A DNA stretch of 64,000 nucleotides from Microvirga lotononidis (GTDB lineage Bacteria > Pseudomonadota > Alphaproteobacteria > Rhizobiales > Beijerinckiaceae). The notes under the pieces were generated by a model, which did not search any database, was not told where the DNA came from, and saw nothing but the letters and a program-made list of their open reading frames with translations. Of the stretch, positions 27,540 to 35,923 are shown piece after piece; position 1 is the first letter of the stretch, and each line of letters opens with the position of its first letter. The DNA is taken from contig NZ_CP141048.1 in NCBI RefSeq assembly GCF_034627025.1, positions 2,988,001-3,052,000 on the forward strand. The letters are read 5' to 3'. Made by a program: the position numbers and the translations under genes.

Positions 27540-28748
27540 TCAGAACAGGAAGTCGGAGGCTCCGATCAGCGCCAGCTTCACGTTGAGCAGAGCGATCGAA
27601 TGGTTGTCGCCCTTGATGAGCACGTCGTCTACCCTGCCGTCGCCGTCCGCGTTGAACCTGGTGATGCTGAGATCCTTGAAGCTCAGACCCGTGCCGCGCA
27701 GATTGATGTGGTCGATGCCGTTCTGGAAATCGGTGATCGTGTCTGCTCCCCAATTGCCGGAGAACCGGAAGGTATCCGCGCCGGCGCCGCCGGTGAGAAT
27801 ATCGTTGCCGCTGCCGCCGGTGAGGGTGTCGTTGCCCCCATTGCCGTAGAGCCGGTCATCGCCCGCATTGCCGGTGAGCGCGTCGTTTCCGGCCCCGCCA
27901 TAGAGCTTGTCGTTGCCGCCATTGCCGTAGATCTTGTCGTTGCCGCCCAGGCCCTTGATCGTGTCGGCCTCGGCGGTGCCCTTCAGGGTATTCCTGCCGG
28001 CATTTCCGGTGATGGTGGACGATACGGCCGGGGCTCCCTGAGCCGGATCGACCAGGTCGAGTTTCACGTTCGAGGAGCCGATGGTCACCTGCCGGGTCAC
28101 CGGGGCATAGCCGCCGCCGGAGAAGGTGACCGAATAAGTGCCAGCCGCAAGAGCCAGGCTGTAGCCGCCGGCGTCCTGCGTCGTCGTGCTGTACTGGGCG
28201 CCGGTCGAGCTCACGGCGGTGACGGTCAATCCGCCGAGCCCCTCGCCGATGTCGTAGAAGTGGTCGCCGTCCTTGTCGGCCATGCCGACGCCGGTCAGAA
28301 ACACCGCCGAGCCCGACTTGGCGAAGTTCTGCGTCACGAAGGCGCTGTCCCAGCTCTGGTAGGCGCCGGTATCGAAGCCGATGCCGATCTCGCTGAAGGT
28401 CCCGTTGAGGATGTTGGCCTTGTGGCCCGGGCTGTTCATCAGGTTCGCGTGCAGCAACTCCACCTCGTCCTGGAGGCCGTCCGGCGCGCGGGTGCTGGCC
28501 CAGGCGATGTTCTCCCCCGATGCCCAGCTTCCCGAGAAGGCATAGCCGGCCTGGACCATCCGGTCGGTCGACGTCGAGCCGCCTGATCCCGTATGCGAGA
28601 AGGTATCGGTCGCGATCATCCAGCTGCTGTGGGAATCCGCCGAGTCGTTCAGGTTGCCGTTGAAGGCGAGCGGCTGGGCGCCGGTCTGGGCGCGTTCGCG
28701 ATTGACCAGTTCGAGCATGAACTGCTCGTAGGCCGAGGCTTGCGACAT
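27540..28748 (-). CDS. CAP-domain protein with C-terminal RTX calcium-binding repeats
   Basis: 402 residues in three parts: a CAP/SCP domain (about 5-150; ELVNRERAQTGAQPL, HSSWM, SPGHKANIL), a carboxypeptidase-regulatory-like beta sandwich (about 150-235; AGGYSLALAAGTYSVTFSGG) and RTX nonapeptides (about 245-325; GGNDKIYGNGGNDKLYGG) followed by a beta tail ending in Phe. There is no N-terminal signal; RTX tails are normally read by type I secretion, so it is likely secreted and folds on calcium outside. CAP domains bind lipids or act as proteases, unresolved here. RBS AAGGGG lies 6 bases before the start. Confidence 0.9.
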   Translation of the reverse strand: MSQASAYEQFMLELVNRERAQTGAQPLAFNGNLNDSADSHSSWMIATDTFSHTGSGGSTSTDRMVQAGYAFSGSWASGENIAWASTRAPDGLQDEVELLHANLMNSPGHKANILNGTFSEIGIGFDTGAYQSWDSAFVTQNFAKSGSAVFLTGVGMADKDGDHFYDIGEGLGGLTVTAVSSTGAQYSTTTQDAGGYSLALAAGTYSVTFSGGGYAPVTRQVTIGSSNVKLDLVDPAQGAPAVSSTITGNAGRNTLKGTAEADTIKGLGGNDKIYGNGGNDKLYGGAGNDALTGNAGDDRLYGNGGNDTLTGGSGNDILTGGAGADTFRFSGNWGADTITDFQNGIDHINLRGTGLSFKDLSITRFNADGDGRVDDVLIKGDNHSIALLNVKLALIGASDFLF

Positions 28749-28996
28749 GGAGGACCCCTTTTCGTTTTATGATTGTCCCTGGAGCGGGCTTGAACCTTGG
28801 AGCCAAGGCTTAGGGGCGAAATAGGAAAAAGTTGTGACCCGTCCGATGGGGCGGCGGGGGCTGCCCTACCTGCGCCGTAACCCAGCCCTGCAGGACGAGA
28901 GGGAGATCGGAACCCGTTTCTGGGTTATAGGGAAGCTGGAAACGCCTTAAGGCCGGGCCCGCGCAAGCTTGGCAGCATCACGAAGAACAACGATCG

Positions 28997-30217
28997 ATGA
29001 CCCATCAAACGCCAGCCATGCCCCTTGCGACCCGCGTCGTCTCGCCGGAAAGGGTCGCGGTGCCGATCCTGGCCGCCATCAGCGTGTCGCACCTGCTGAA
29101 CGATCTCATCCAGTCGCTGCTGCCGGCGATCTACCCGATCCTCAAGCGGGATTTCAATCTCGATTTCGGACAGATCGGATTTCTGACGCTCACTTTCCAG
29201 CTCACGGCTTCGCTGCTCCAGCCCATGATCGGCACGTTCACGGACCGCAAGCCGCAGCCGTTCTCCCTGGTCGTCGGCATGGGCTTCACCCTCATCGGCC
29301 TGCTGACGCTCTCTCAGGCAAGCTCCTATCCGGTCCTGCTCCTGGCGGCCGCCCTCATCGGCATGGGGTCATCGGTCTTCCATCCGGAATCCTCCCGCGT
29401 GGCGCGACTGGCCTCGGGCGGACGGCACGGCCTGGCCCAGTCCGTGTTCCAGGTCGGCGGCAATGCCGGAAGCGCCCTGGGGCCTCTGCTTGCCGCCTTC
29501 ATCGTCGTCCCGTTCGGGCAGCCGAGCATCGCCTGGTTTTCGGCGGTGGCCTTGTTGGCGATCATGATCCTCTTTGCCGTGGGGCGCTGGTATCAGGCAA
29601 AACTCGCGGATCTGCGCGCCAAGCCGCGCATGGTCGAGACCGGATCGGTGTTCTCGAAGAGGCGCATCGTGATCTCCCTTGCGATCCTGGTGCTGCTGAT
29701 CTTCTCGAAGGACTTTTACGTCGCGAGCTTCACCAATTATTTCACGTTTTACCTGATCTCCAAGTTCCATCTGCCCGTGCAGGACGCACAGGTCCACCTC
29801 TTCATCTTCCTCGGATCGCTCGCCGTCGGCACGTTGCTCGGCGGCCCTCTCGGCGATCGGGTCGGCCGGCGCTATGTGATCTGGTTCTCGATTCTCGGCG
29901 TCCTGCCCTTCACGCTCATGCTGCCCTTCGCCGATCTGTTCTGGACGACGGTGCTGAGCATGATCATCGGCGTGGTTCTGGCCTCCGCCTTCTCGTCGAT
30001 CGTCGTCTATGCCATCGAGCTCGTGCCGGGCCGCGTCGGCATGATCTCCGGCTTCTTCTTCGGTTTCTCGTTCGGCATGGCGGGCATCGGTGCCGCAGCG
30101 CTCGGACATCTCGCCGACGTCACGAGCATCGGGACGGTCTACGCCGTCTGCTCGTTCCTGCCGGCTTTGGGGCTTCTCGCGTATTTCCTCCCGAAGATCG
30201 AGAGGAAGCACACGTAA
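28997..30217 (+). CDS. MFS efflux transporter, fosmidomycin-resistance (Fsr) type
   Basis: 406 residues with twelve membrane segments. The opening SHLLNDLIQSLLPAIYPILK and the loop GTFTDRKPQPFSLVVGM match the Fsr branch of the major facilitator superfamily. Such pumps expel fosmidomycin and other compounds by proton exchange, but the native substrate is generally unknown. The start MTHQTPAMP has no strong ribosome site; an ATG at 29018 is an alternative. It converges on the PEP-mutase family gene. Confidence 0.9.
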   Translation: MTHQTPAMPLATRVVSPERVAVPILAAISVSHLLNDLIQSLLPAIYPILKRDFNLDFGQIGFLTLTFQLTASLLQPMIGTFTDRKPQPFSLVVGMGFTLIGLLTLSQASSYPVLLLAAALIGMGSSVFHPESSRVARLASGGRHGLAQSVFQVGGNAGSALGPLLAAFIVVPFGQPSIAWFSAVALLAIMILFAVGRWYQAKLADLRAKPRMVETGSVFSKRRIVISLAILVLLIFSKDFYVASFTNYFTFYLISKFHLPVQDAQVHLFIFLGSLAVGTLLGGPLGDRVGRRYVIWFSILGVLPFTLMLPFADLFWTTVLSMIIGVVLASAFSSIVVYAIELVPGRVGMISGFFFGFSFGMAGIGAAALGHLADVTSIGTVYAVCSFLPALGLLAYFLPKIERKHT

Positions 30218-30227
30218 GCGCCGGCCG

Positions 30228-30989
30228 TCAAAGCAGGGCCGCCCGCGCGGCGTCTTCGAGGGCCTTCATCGCCATGCGATACGGGCCGGGACCATGGCTG
30301 ATGCGTGAGACGCCGAGTTCAGCGAGCCGCACGGCCGGGGGAGTCTTCGCGTTGGCCATGATGTTCACCGGCAGGGGCGAGCCCTCCACGACGCGGGCGA
30401 TGAGCCTTTCATCCGCAAGGCCTGGCACGAAGAACCCGTCCGCTCCGGCATCCGCATAGGCGCGGCTGCGTTCCAGCGCTCCCGCGAGGAGGCTCTCGTG
30501 CTGATCGCTTGCGGCGATCAGGAACACGTCCGTGCGCGCATTCACGAAGGCCGGGACGCCGAGCCGGTCCGCCGCGTCCCTGACGGCTCCGAGACGCGCG
30601 GCTTGTTCCGAGGTCTCACGAAGCGCGGCCTCCCGAACGCCATCCTCGATGTTGAAGCCGATGGCGCCGGCCTGTACGGTCCGGGCGATGGTCGCGCCGA
30701 CCTCCTCGGGCGTGGTCCCGTACCCGCTCTCCAGGTCGATGGTGACCGGCAGATCGCTCGCCGCCACGATGCGCTCAAGATTGGCGAGGGCGAGATCGAA
30801 CGGCATGTATTCGCCGTCCTCGAACCCATGGGCCGCCGCCACCGACCAGCTGCCGGTGGCGAGCGCCTTCGCGCCGCCTGCCGCGACCGCCTTGGCGCTG
30901 CCTGCATCCCAGACGTTGAACAGGACGACCGGATTTCCGGGAACGTGGAGAGCCTTGAATGCCCCGGCCTTCGTGACTTGATCCGTCAT
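30228..30989 (-). CDS. Isocitrate lyase/PEP mutase superfamily protein
   Basis: 253 residues, a complete TIM-barrel lyase of the PEP-mutase/isocitrate-lyase superfamily: VLFNVWDAGSAKAVAAGG, the metal-site region PVTIDLESGYG, and GFNIEDGV. The loop normally carrying KKCGH of isocitrate lyase is absent, so it is one of the small lyases such as carboxyvinyl-phosphonate or oxaloacetate-decarboxylase types. The true reaction cannot be named. ATG 30989 follows AAGGGG. Only 5 bases separate it from ada upstream, suggesting co-transcription. Confidence 0.85.
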   Translation of the reverse strand: MTDQVTKAGAFKALHVPGNPVVLFNVWDAGSAKAVAAGGAKALATGSWSVAAAHGFEDGEYMPFDLALANLERIVAASDLPVTIDLESGYGTTPEEVGATIARTVQAGAIGFNIEDGVREAALRETSEQAARLGAVRDAADRLGVPAFVNARTDVFLIAASDQHESLLAGALERSRAYADAGADGFFVPGLADERLIARVVEGSPLPVNIMANAKTPPAVRLAELGVSRISHGPGPYRMAMKALEDAARAALL

Positions 30990-30994
30990 GTCTT

Positions 30995-32056
30995 TCACCC
31001 CTTGGATAACGCTGTCGCGACGCGCCGCTCGTGTTCGAGCAGCCATTGCTTGCGCCAGATCTTGCCACCATAGCCGGTCAATGACCCGTCGGCGCCGATC
31101 ACGCGATGGCATGGCACGATGATCGCCACTTGGTTGGCGCCGTTCGCCCGCGCCACGGCGCGGGGCGCATCGGGGCGATCGATGGAATGCGCGATCTCCC
31201 CATAGCTGCGTGTGGTGCCGGCCGGGATCCGGCGCAGGGCGTCCCAGACCGTCGCTTCGAACGGCGTCCCCTTCTGCACGATGGGCAGATCGAACGCGAC
31301 GGAACGGCCGGCGAAATAGAGCTCCACCTGACGGGCGAGCGTGTCGAGCATCGGGTGCTGCCCGAAGCAGATCGGCCCGACGCGCTTGCGCAGGCGCTCG
31401 ATCTCGGTCGGAAGCGCCTTGCGCTCGGCGAATTCGAGCAGGTGGATCCCTGTGTCGTCCACGACCGCGAGCATCGCCCCGATGGGCGTGTCGAGCCATT
31501 GCGCGGTCAGGATCTGCCGCGCGGATGTGCGGATCGGCGCATCGCCGATGAGCCTGCCGATGGCGTCGCGAAAGCCGCTGCCGGATTCATAACCCGCATC
31601 GAGCTGGGCATCCATCACCGTTCCTCCCTGCTGCAAGGTATTCACTGCGAGCCCCAGACGCTGAGACCGGGCATATTGCGCGAAGGTGACGCCGTATTCG
31701 CGCTGGAAGGCGCGGCGCACGGTCGAGGGATCGTAACCGAGCGCCCTCACGTCCTCGGTGCTCCAGCGCCGCTCCGGTTCGGCCTTGATCCTGTCCCGCA
31801 AGGCCTCGAAGGCGCCGCTCGTCGGACGCCTGCTGTCGAGGGGCTTGCAGCGCAGGCAGGGGCGGAAGCCCGCATCCTGCGCGGCATCCCGGCAGGAGAA
31901 GAACACCACGTTGTGGCGCTTCGGCTTGCGGGCCGGGCAGGTGAGGCGGCAGAAGATGCCGGTCGTCTTCACGCCCACATAGGCGAATCCCTCGTAGGAG
32001 GGATCCCGGGCGATCAGGGCGGCAAAGAGAGTGTCGTCGTCGCGGAGCATCGGCAT
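30995..32056 (-). CDS. ada: Bifunctional Ada: methylphosphotriester and O6-methylguanine-DNA methyltransferase/regulator
   Basis: 353 residues with all parts of Ada: the zinc-bound N-terminal domain with acceptor Cys36 (TTGIFCRLTCPARKP) and CxxC (PCLRCKP), an AraC-type helix-turn-helix (about 95-170), and the C-terminal methyltransferase with PCHRV. It repairs alkylated DNA and, once methylated on the first domain, activates its own regulon. It accepts methyl groups irreversibly. The downstream lyase gene is only 5 bases away and might be alkylation-inducible with it. Confidence 0.96.
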   Translation of the reverse strand: MPMLRDDDTLFAALIARDPSYEGFAYVGVKTTGIFCRLTCPARKPKRHNVVFFSCRDAAQDAGFRPCLRCKPLDSRRPTSGAFEALRDRIKAEPERRWSTEDVRALGYDPSTVRRAFQREYGVTFAQYARSQRLGLAVNTLQQGGTVMDAQLDAGYESGSGFRDAIGRLIGDAPIRTSARQILTAQWLDTPIGAMLAVVDDTGIHLLEFAERKALPTEIERLRKRVGPICFGQHPMLDTLARQVELYFAGRSVAFDLPIVQKGTPFEATVWDALRRIPAGTTRSYGEIAHSIDRPDAPRAVARANGANQVAIIVPCHRVIGADGSLTGYGGKIWRKQWLLEHERRVATALSKG

Positions 32057-32122
32057 ACCCCTGTTCTAGCGCAGTCATCGGATCCGTGTCGCCGGAAACG
32101 AGGCGTGTATTTTTGTTTGCGC

Positions 32123-33451
32123 TCAGCGCACCTGGGCGACTTCCACGCTCAGGCGCATCTCCGGATGGATGCCGCAGATGACGTCGTAATGGCCCGAGCC
32201 GTCGAACCCGATGGTGACCGTGTCGCCGGGGTTCTGGCCGTCCGAGTTGAAGCTCTTGCCCGGGCCGTCGAGGCGCACGTTGTGCACGCGGGTATCGTCG
32301 TTGACGATGCGCAGGGCCTCGCCCACCTTCAGGAGGATCGCGCCCGGCGTGAAGCGCTTATCCTTCTGACTGACGGTCGAGGTGGGAATGGCTTTCTCGT
32401 CCGTCCCCCAGGACATCGCTTTCGACGGCAGGTTTGCGGGGCGCGGCGGGTCGTCGCTGGACAGGGTGGCGAGAAAAGCGACGAGTTGTGCGCGCTCTTC
32501 GTCGTTCAGTTCTATGGGTCGCGGCAGGTCGGCCGACAGGGTGGGGCGCTGCACCACATGGTCCGCGTAATGCGCGACCACATCGTCGAACGTGGCGAGG
32601 GAGCCGTCATGCATGTAGGGCGCGGACCAGACGCGCTCGCGCAGGCTCGGCGTCTTGAAGGCATGGTTCGCGGCGCTCACGCCGATGACGGGGCCGCGAC
32701 CCTTGTCGTCGCCCGGCAGGCCGATGTCGTGGAAGGCTTCATCGGTGAACCGCCAGCCCTGATGGCAGGCGACGCATCCGGCCTTGCCGACGAAGAGCGA
32801 GAAGCCCGCCAGCTCGTTCGCTTCCAGGGCCGTGTCGTCGCCCTTGACCCATCGGTCGAAGCGGGTTTCCGGCGAGACGAGCGTCCGTTGAAAGGCCGCG
32901 AGCGCCTTCGCCAGGTTCGCCTGGGTCACGGCGGGATCGTCCGGAAAGGCGGCCGCGAAGTCCTTGCGCATCTGCGGGTCGCTGCCGAGCGCGCGCAGGG
33001 CCTTCTGCAGGTTGCCGGCCATCTCGCGTTCGTTCTCGATCGGCACCATGGCCTGGGCTTCCAGGCTCGACGCCCGGCCGTCCCAGAAGAAGGACAGCCC
33101 CCAGGCCAGGTTCCACAAGGGAGGCGTACGGCGGTCGAGCGGCTGGCCGTCATGGCCGAGATGGCGGTCGACCCCATCGGAGAACGAAAGATCCGCCTGA
33201 TGGCAGCTCGAGCACGCCATGTCGCCGGAGCCCGACAGGCGCGTATCCTCGAAGAGCTTCGCGCCGAGCGCGATTTTCTCCGGAGCGGCCGGATTGTCCG
33301 CAGGCATCGGAGCATGGTCCGGACGCGCGAAAACCTGCCTCCAATGCCCGGCATCGAGCGGTGCGGGCTTATCGGCGGCTGCGCCCACGAGGCTTGCGAG
33401 CACGAGGCCCGCAAGCACCCGGCCGATTCTGGCGAGGCTTTCGCTCGGCAT
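32123..33451 (-). CDS. Di-heme cytochrome c peroxidase (MauG/CcpA family) fused to a cupredoxin domain
   Basis: 442 residues: an N-terminal signal segment, two c-type heme sites (CSSCH at 80-84 and CVACH at 226-230) with the di-heme peroxidase framework (LFEDTRLSGSGDMACSSCH, WDGRASSLEAQA, APYMHDGSLATFDDVV), then from about 345 a plastocyanin-like domain with the copper-site pattern His (HNVRL) and C-x-x-H-x-x-M (CGIHPEM). It should reside in the periplasm. The cupredoxin may deliver electrons to the peroxidase in place of a separate protein. Operonic with the exported protein 4 bases upstream. Confidence 0.88.
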   Translation of the reverse strand: MPSESLARIGRVLAGLVLASLVGAAADKPAPLDAGHWRQVFARPDHAPMPADNPAAPEKIALGAKLFEDTRLSGSGDMACSSCHQADLSFSDGVDRHLGHDGQPLDRRTPPLWNLAWGLSFFWDGRASSLEAQAMVPIENEREMAGNLQKALRALGSDPQMRKDFAAAFPDDPAVTQANLAKALAAFQRTLVSPETRFDRWVKGDDTALEANELAGFSLFVGKAGCVACHQGWRFTDEAFHDIGLPGDDKGRGPVIGVSAANHAFKTPSLRERVWSAPYMHDGSLATFDDVVAHYADHVVQRPTLSADLPRPIELNDEERAQLVAFLATLSSDDPPRPANLPSKAMSWGTDEKAIPTSTVSQKDKRFTPGAILLKVGEALRIVNDDTRVHNVRLDGPGKSFNSDGQNPGDTVTIGFDGSGHYDVICGIHPEMRLSVEVAQVR

Positions 33452-33455
33452 GGGA

Positions 33456-34310
33456 TCAGTGGAAGTTGCTGAGCTGCAGCTCGAACTTCGCGACGGCGCT
33501 CAGGAACTGTCCGGAGTCTTTCACGGCCTGCTTCGGCGGCGTCACGGCCGGGAAGGTCGCCTTCAGGTCGTCGAGGCTCGCCTGCAGGGCCTTGGCCGCA
33601 TCGGCGCTCTTGGCGGAAGCGGCCGGCATGATTGTTCCGACGAGGCGGTCAACCTCGAACACGAAGCCGCGCGCATCCTGGTACTCGACCACGTTGGCGA
33701 TGCGGCCCTTCTCGATCGCTTCCGCGTATTCGTCGGCGGCCTGCTGCAGCACTTCGAGGGCCGTCTCGAGCACGAAGTAAGTGCCGTCCTGTTCCTTCGC
33801 CTTCACGGCCGTCTCGGCGGAGGCCAGGCGCTCATCGAGCGCCGCGCGGGCGCGGAGATAGGCTTCCTTGTTCTTGGCCTTCACGGTCTGCGACAGGGAC
33901 TTCAGGGCGACCTGGAACGGGGCGATGTTGAGCGACTTCAGCTGATCGCGGAGGCTGCCGTAAATCTCTTCCTCCGGGTGCAGGAAGTGGGGCAGGGCGT
34001 CGGCCCAGCGACCGGCCTCGATCAGCTCAGCCCCGACGGTCAGATGGCCGCGAATCATCTCGATGCCGCGATAGACATGGAGGGGCGCCGGCAGCGGCGT
34101 CGCGCCGGCTCCGCCCTCGTCGCCCTCGCCCCCCGACGTGGCCGCAGGCGCGGCGTGGCCCTGGTGCTGAGCGAGCTGGAGCAGGCTCCGGCCGGCCTTG
34201 GCCTCGATTCCGGCCTGCGGCTCGACATGGAGGGCCGTCGCTTGCGCGGCCACCGGCGCGGCAACGAGGACGGCGGAGCTCAGGCCCGCCCAGATCTTCC
34301 GTTTCTTCAT
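33456..34310 (-). CDS. Exported helical protein of unknown function
   Basis: 284 residues with a signal peptide (MKKRKIWAGLSSAVLVAAPV, cleavage near AQA). After a Gly/Ala-rich low-complexity stretch the protein is mostly alpha-helical, with HFLHPEEEIYGSLRDQLK recalling the HxxE motifs of imelysin/EfeO-like periplasmic proteins; I cannot confirm membership. Several His/Glu pairs could bind metal. It is transcribed with the peroxidase-cupredoxin gene and preceded by an Irr-like box, so a periplasmic metal or redox role is plausible. Confidence 0.65.
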   Translation of the reverse strand: MKKRKIWAGLSSAVLVAAPVAAQATALHVEPQAGIEAKAGRSLLQLAQHQGHAAPAATSGGEGDEGGAGATPLPAPLHVYRGIEMIRGHLTVGAELIEAGRWADALPHFLHPEEEIYGSLRDQLKSLNIAPFQVALKSLSQTVKAKNKEAYLRARAALDERLASAETAVKAKEQDGTYFVLETALEVLQQAADEYAEAIEKGRIANVVEYQDARGFVFEVDRLVGTIMPAASAKSADAAKALQASLDDLKATFPAVTPPKQAVKDSGQFLSAVAKFELQLSNFH

Positions 34311-34344
34311 GAATCCCCCTCGGCATGCTGGCCGCCGCGGCTAG

Positions 34345-34361
34345 TTTAGAAAAGTTAAAAA
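34345..34361. promoter_or_regulatory. Irr-type iron control element (ICE-like box)
   Basis: TTTAGAAAAGTTAAAAA: the first half TTTAGAA is exact for the rhizobial Irr consensus (TTTAGAA-N3-TTCTAAA), the second is degenerate by two bases. It lies between the divergent exported-protein/peroxidase genes and the Fe(II)-dependent piuC gene, both plausible iron-responsive targets. Confidence 0.4.
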
Positions 34362-34429
34362 CTGTCTGTCTTTACAATAACTTAGCTACATACTATGGGG
34401 AGATCTGGCAAGCCTGAAGGTGCTCTCCC

Positions 34430-35089
34430 ATGCTGATCACGATTGCGGATGTCCTCGTCCCGGCCGACCTCGAAGAGGTTCGCGGGATGCTGGGCTCCAT
34501 GCGCTTCGAGGACGGCCGCGCGACGGCGGGGTGGAGCGCCCGGCTGGTCAAGGACAACGAGCAGGCCCGCGAGGGGGCGGCGCTCACCCTGCTGCGGGAG
34601 AAGGTGTCGGCGGCCATTCTGGGCCACGAGGTCTTCGCCCTCGCGGCGCGTCCGAAGGCCCTGACGCCGCTGACCTTCGCCCGTTACGGCGCAGGCCGGG
34701 AATACGGCCCCCACGTGGACAACCCGCTCATGAACGGCATCCGCACGGACGTGTCCTTCACGCTGTTCCTGGCCGATCCGGAGACCTATGACGGCGGCGA
34801 GCTCGTGATCGAATCCGTGTCCGGCGAGGAGGAGGTGAAGCTCCCGGCCGGGCATCTGGTGGCCTATGATTCGACGAGCCTGCACCGGGTCGCCCCCGTC
34901 ACGCGGGGGGAGCGCATGGTGGCCGTGGGTTGGGCCCAGAGCTACGTGCGGGACAGCGCGCGGCGCGAGCTTCTGTTCGATCTGGAAACCGCGAAGCGCA
35001 ACCTGTTCGCCCGATCGGGCAAGACGCCGGAATTCGATCTGCTGGCAAAGAGCAGCGCCAATCTTTTCCGCATGTGGGCGGAGGTTTGA
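34430..35089 (+). CDS. piuC: PKHD-type Fe(II)/2-oxoglutarate hydroxylase (PiuC/YbiX)
   Basis: 219 residues with the full 2-His-1-carboxylate site: His95 and Asp97 (YGPHVDNPL) and His152 (STSLHRVAPVTRGER, whose last Arg binds 2-oxoglutarate). The C-terminal RELLFDLETAKRNLFARSGK is characteristic of PiuC. In other bacteria it neighbours TonB-dependent siderophore receptors and is iron-regulated; here none is adjacent, but an Irr-like box lies upstream. Substrate unknown. Confidence 0.94.
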   Translation: MLITIADVLVPADLEEVRGMLGSMRFEDGRATAGWSARLVKDNEQAREGAALTLLREKVSAAILGHEVFALAARPKALTPLTFARYGAGREYGPHVDNPLMNGIRTDVSFTLFLADPETYDGGELVIESVSGEEEVKLPAGHLVAYDSTSLHRVAPVTRGERMVAVGWAQSYVRDSARRELLFDLETAKRNLFARSGKTPEFDLLAKSSANLFRMWAEV

Positions 35090-35107
35090 GGGGCGGCTGT
35101 TTCGAGC

Positions 35108-35148
35108 GCCTCACGTCATCACCGGCCCGGTGCCGGTGAGCCCGATCA
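35108..35148. repeat. Interspersed palindromic repeat, family 2, copy 1
   Basis: CACCGGC-N5-GCCGGTG forms a hairpin at 35120-35138 within a stretch that matches the reverse complement of 61045-61082 (shared GTCATCACCGGCC and GCCGGTGA). It lies between piuC and the TIGR02466 gene, which converge. Confidence 0.55.
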
Positions 35149-35174
35149 GCGGGAGGGTGTCGGACCCGCCGTGT

Positions 35175-35795
35175 CTATTGCCAGGAGTAATTGAAGCTCA
35201 CGCTGATGCGCTCGCTCTCGGCCTCGTTCAGGGGAACCTCGTGGCGCAGCCAGCTTTCCCAGAGCAGCACCGTTCCCGGGACCGGCTTCATATAGGCGAA
35301 TTGCCGGTTTTCCTGCTTGGCCTTGGCCTTGCGCGGCGGGGCGGCCATCATGAAGCCGAGGCGAGGATCCTCGAGCTTCAGCGCGCTCGCGCCCTCCGGG
35401 ATCGTCACGTAATAGGTGCCGCTGATCACCGAATGCGGGTGGATGTGGGACGTGTGGATGCCGCCCGGCGGGAGAATGTTGATCCACAGGCTGTCGAGCA
35501 CGAGCTTGCGGCCCTGGAGGTCGAATTCCAGCTCCTTGGCGAAGCCCGCCACATGCTTGTCGAGCTCCTTCAGAAGCTCGCCGAACACCGGCACTCGCCA
35601 GGGCAGGTCGTTCAGGGAGGCATAGGACGTGTAGCCCGGATAGCCGTGCTTCTCGCACCAGCGCTGGCCGGCCTCGTCATCCTCGGCAATGGACAGGCAG
35701 GCCGCCTCCAGCTCCGCATTGCGAAGTTCGGCCTTGGCGCCCGTCATCTCGGCGCGGTAGACTTTGGTGACGAAAAGCGTATCGATGCTTGCCAT
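35175..35795 (-). CDS. TIGR02466-family putative 2OG-Fe(II) oxygenase
   Basis: 206 residues with the TIGR02466 pattern: SLWINILPPGGIHTSHIHPHSVISGTYYV carries the HxH/HxD-like metal ligands, and LLWESWLRHEVPLNEAESERISVSFNYSW holds the distal His and an Arg for the co-substrate. It is a predicted double-stranded beta-helix oxygenase of unknown target. Converging with piuC, another enzyme of the same superfamily, which gives two iron enzymes back to back. Confidence 0.87.
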   Translation of the reverse strand: MASIDTLFVTKVYRAEMTGAKAELRNAELEAACLSIAEDDEAGQRWCEKHGYPGYTSYASLNDLPWRVPVFGELLKELDKHVAGFAKELEFDLQGRKLVLDSLWINILPPGGIHTSHIHPHSVISGTYYVTIPEGASALKLEDPRLGFMMAAPPRKAKAKQENRQFAYMKPVPGTVLLWESWLRHEVPLNEAESERISVSFNYSWQ

Positions 35796-35923
35796 GGCTT
35801 GGCTCTATTCCGGCCGTAGGCTTCTGTCAAAGCCATTGCCCTTTTGGAAGGGGCATCCCAGCTTTCCGGATGAACGATTCCTGGTGGGTTGAAGGATCCG
35901 CCGGGGCAACACACCTTGGCCTT

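Noticed and set aside
31106..33472. 788-residue plus-strand frame opposite ada and the peroxidase
   Set aside because: Runs antisense through both heme motifs and the Ada active site; shadow frame.
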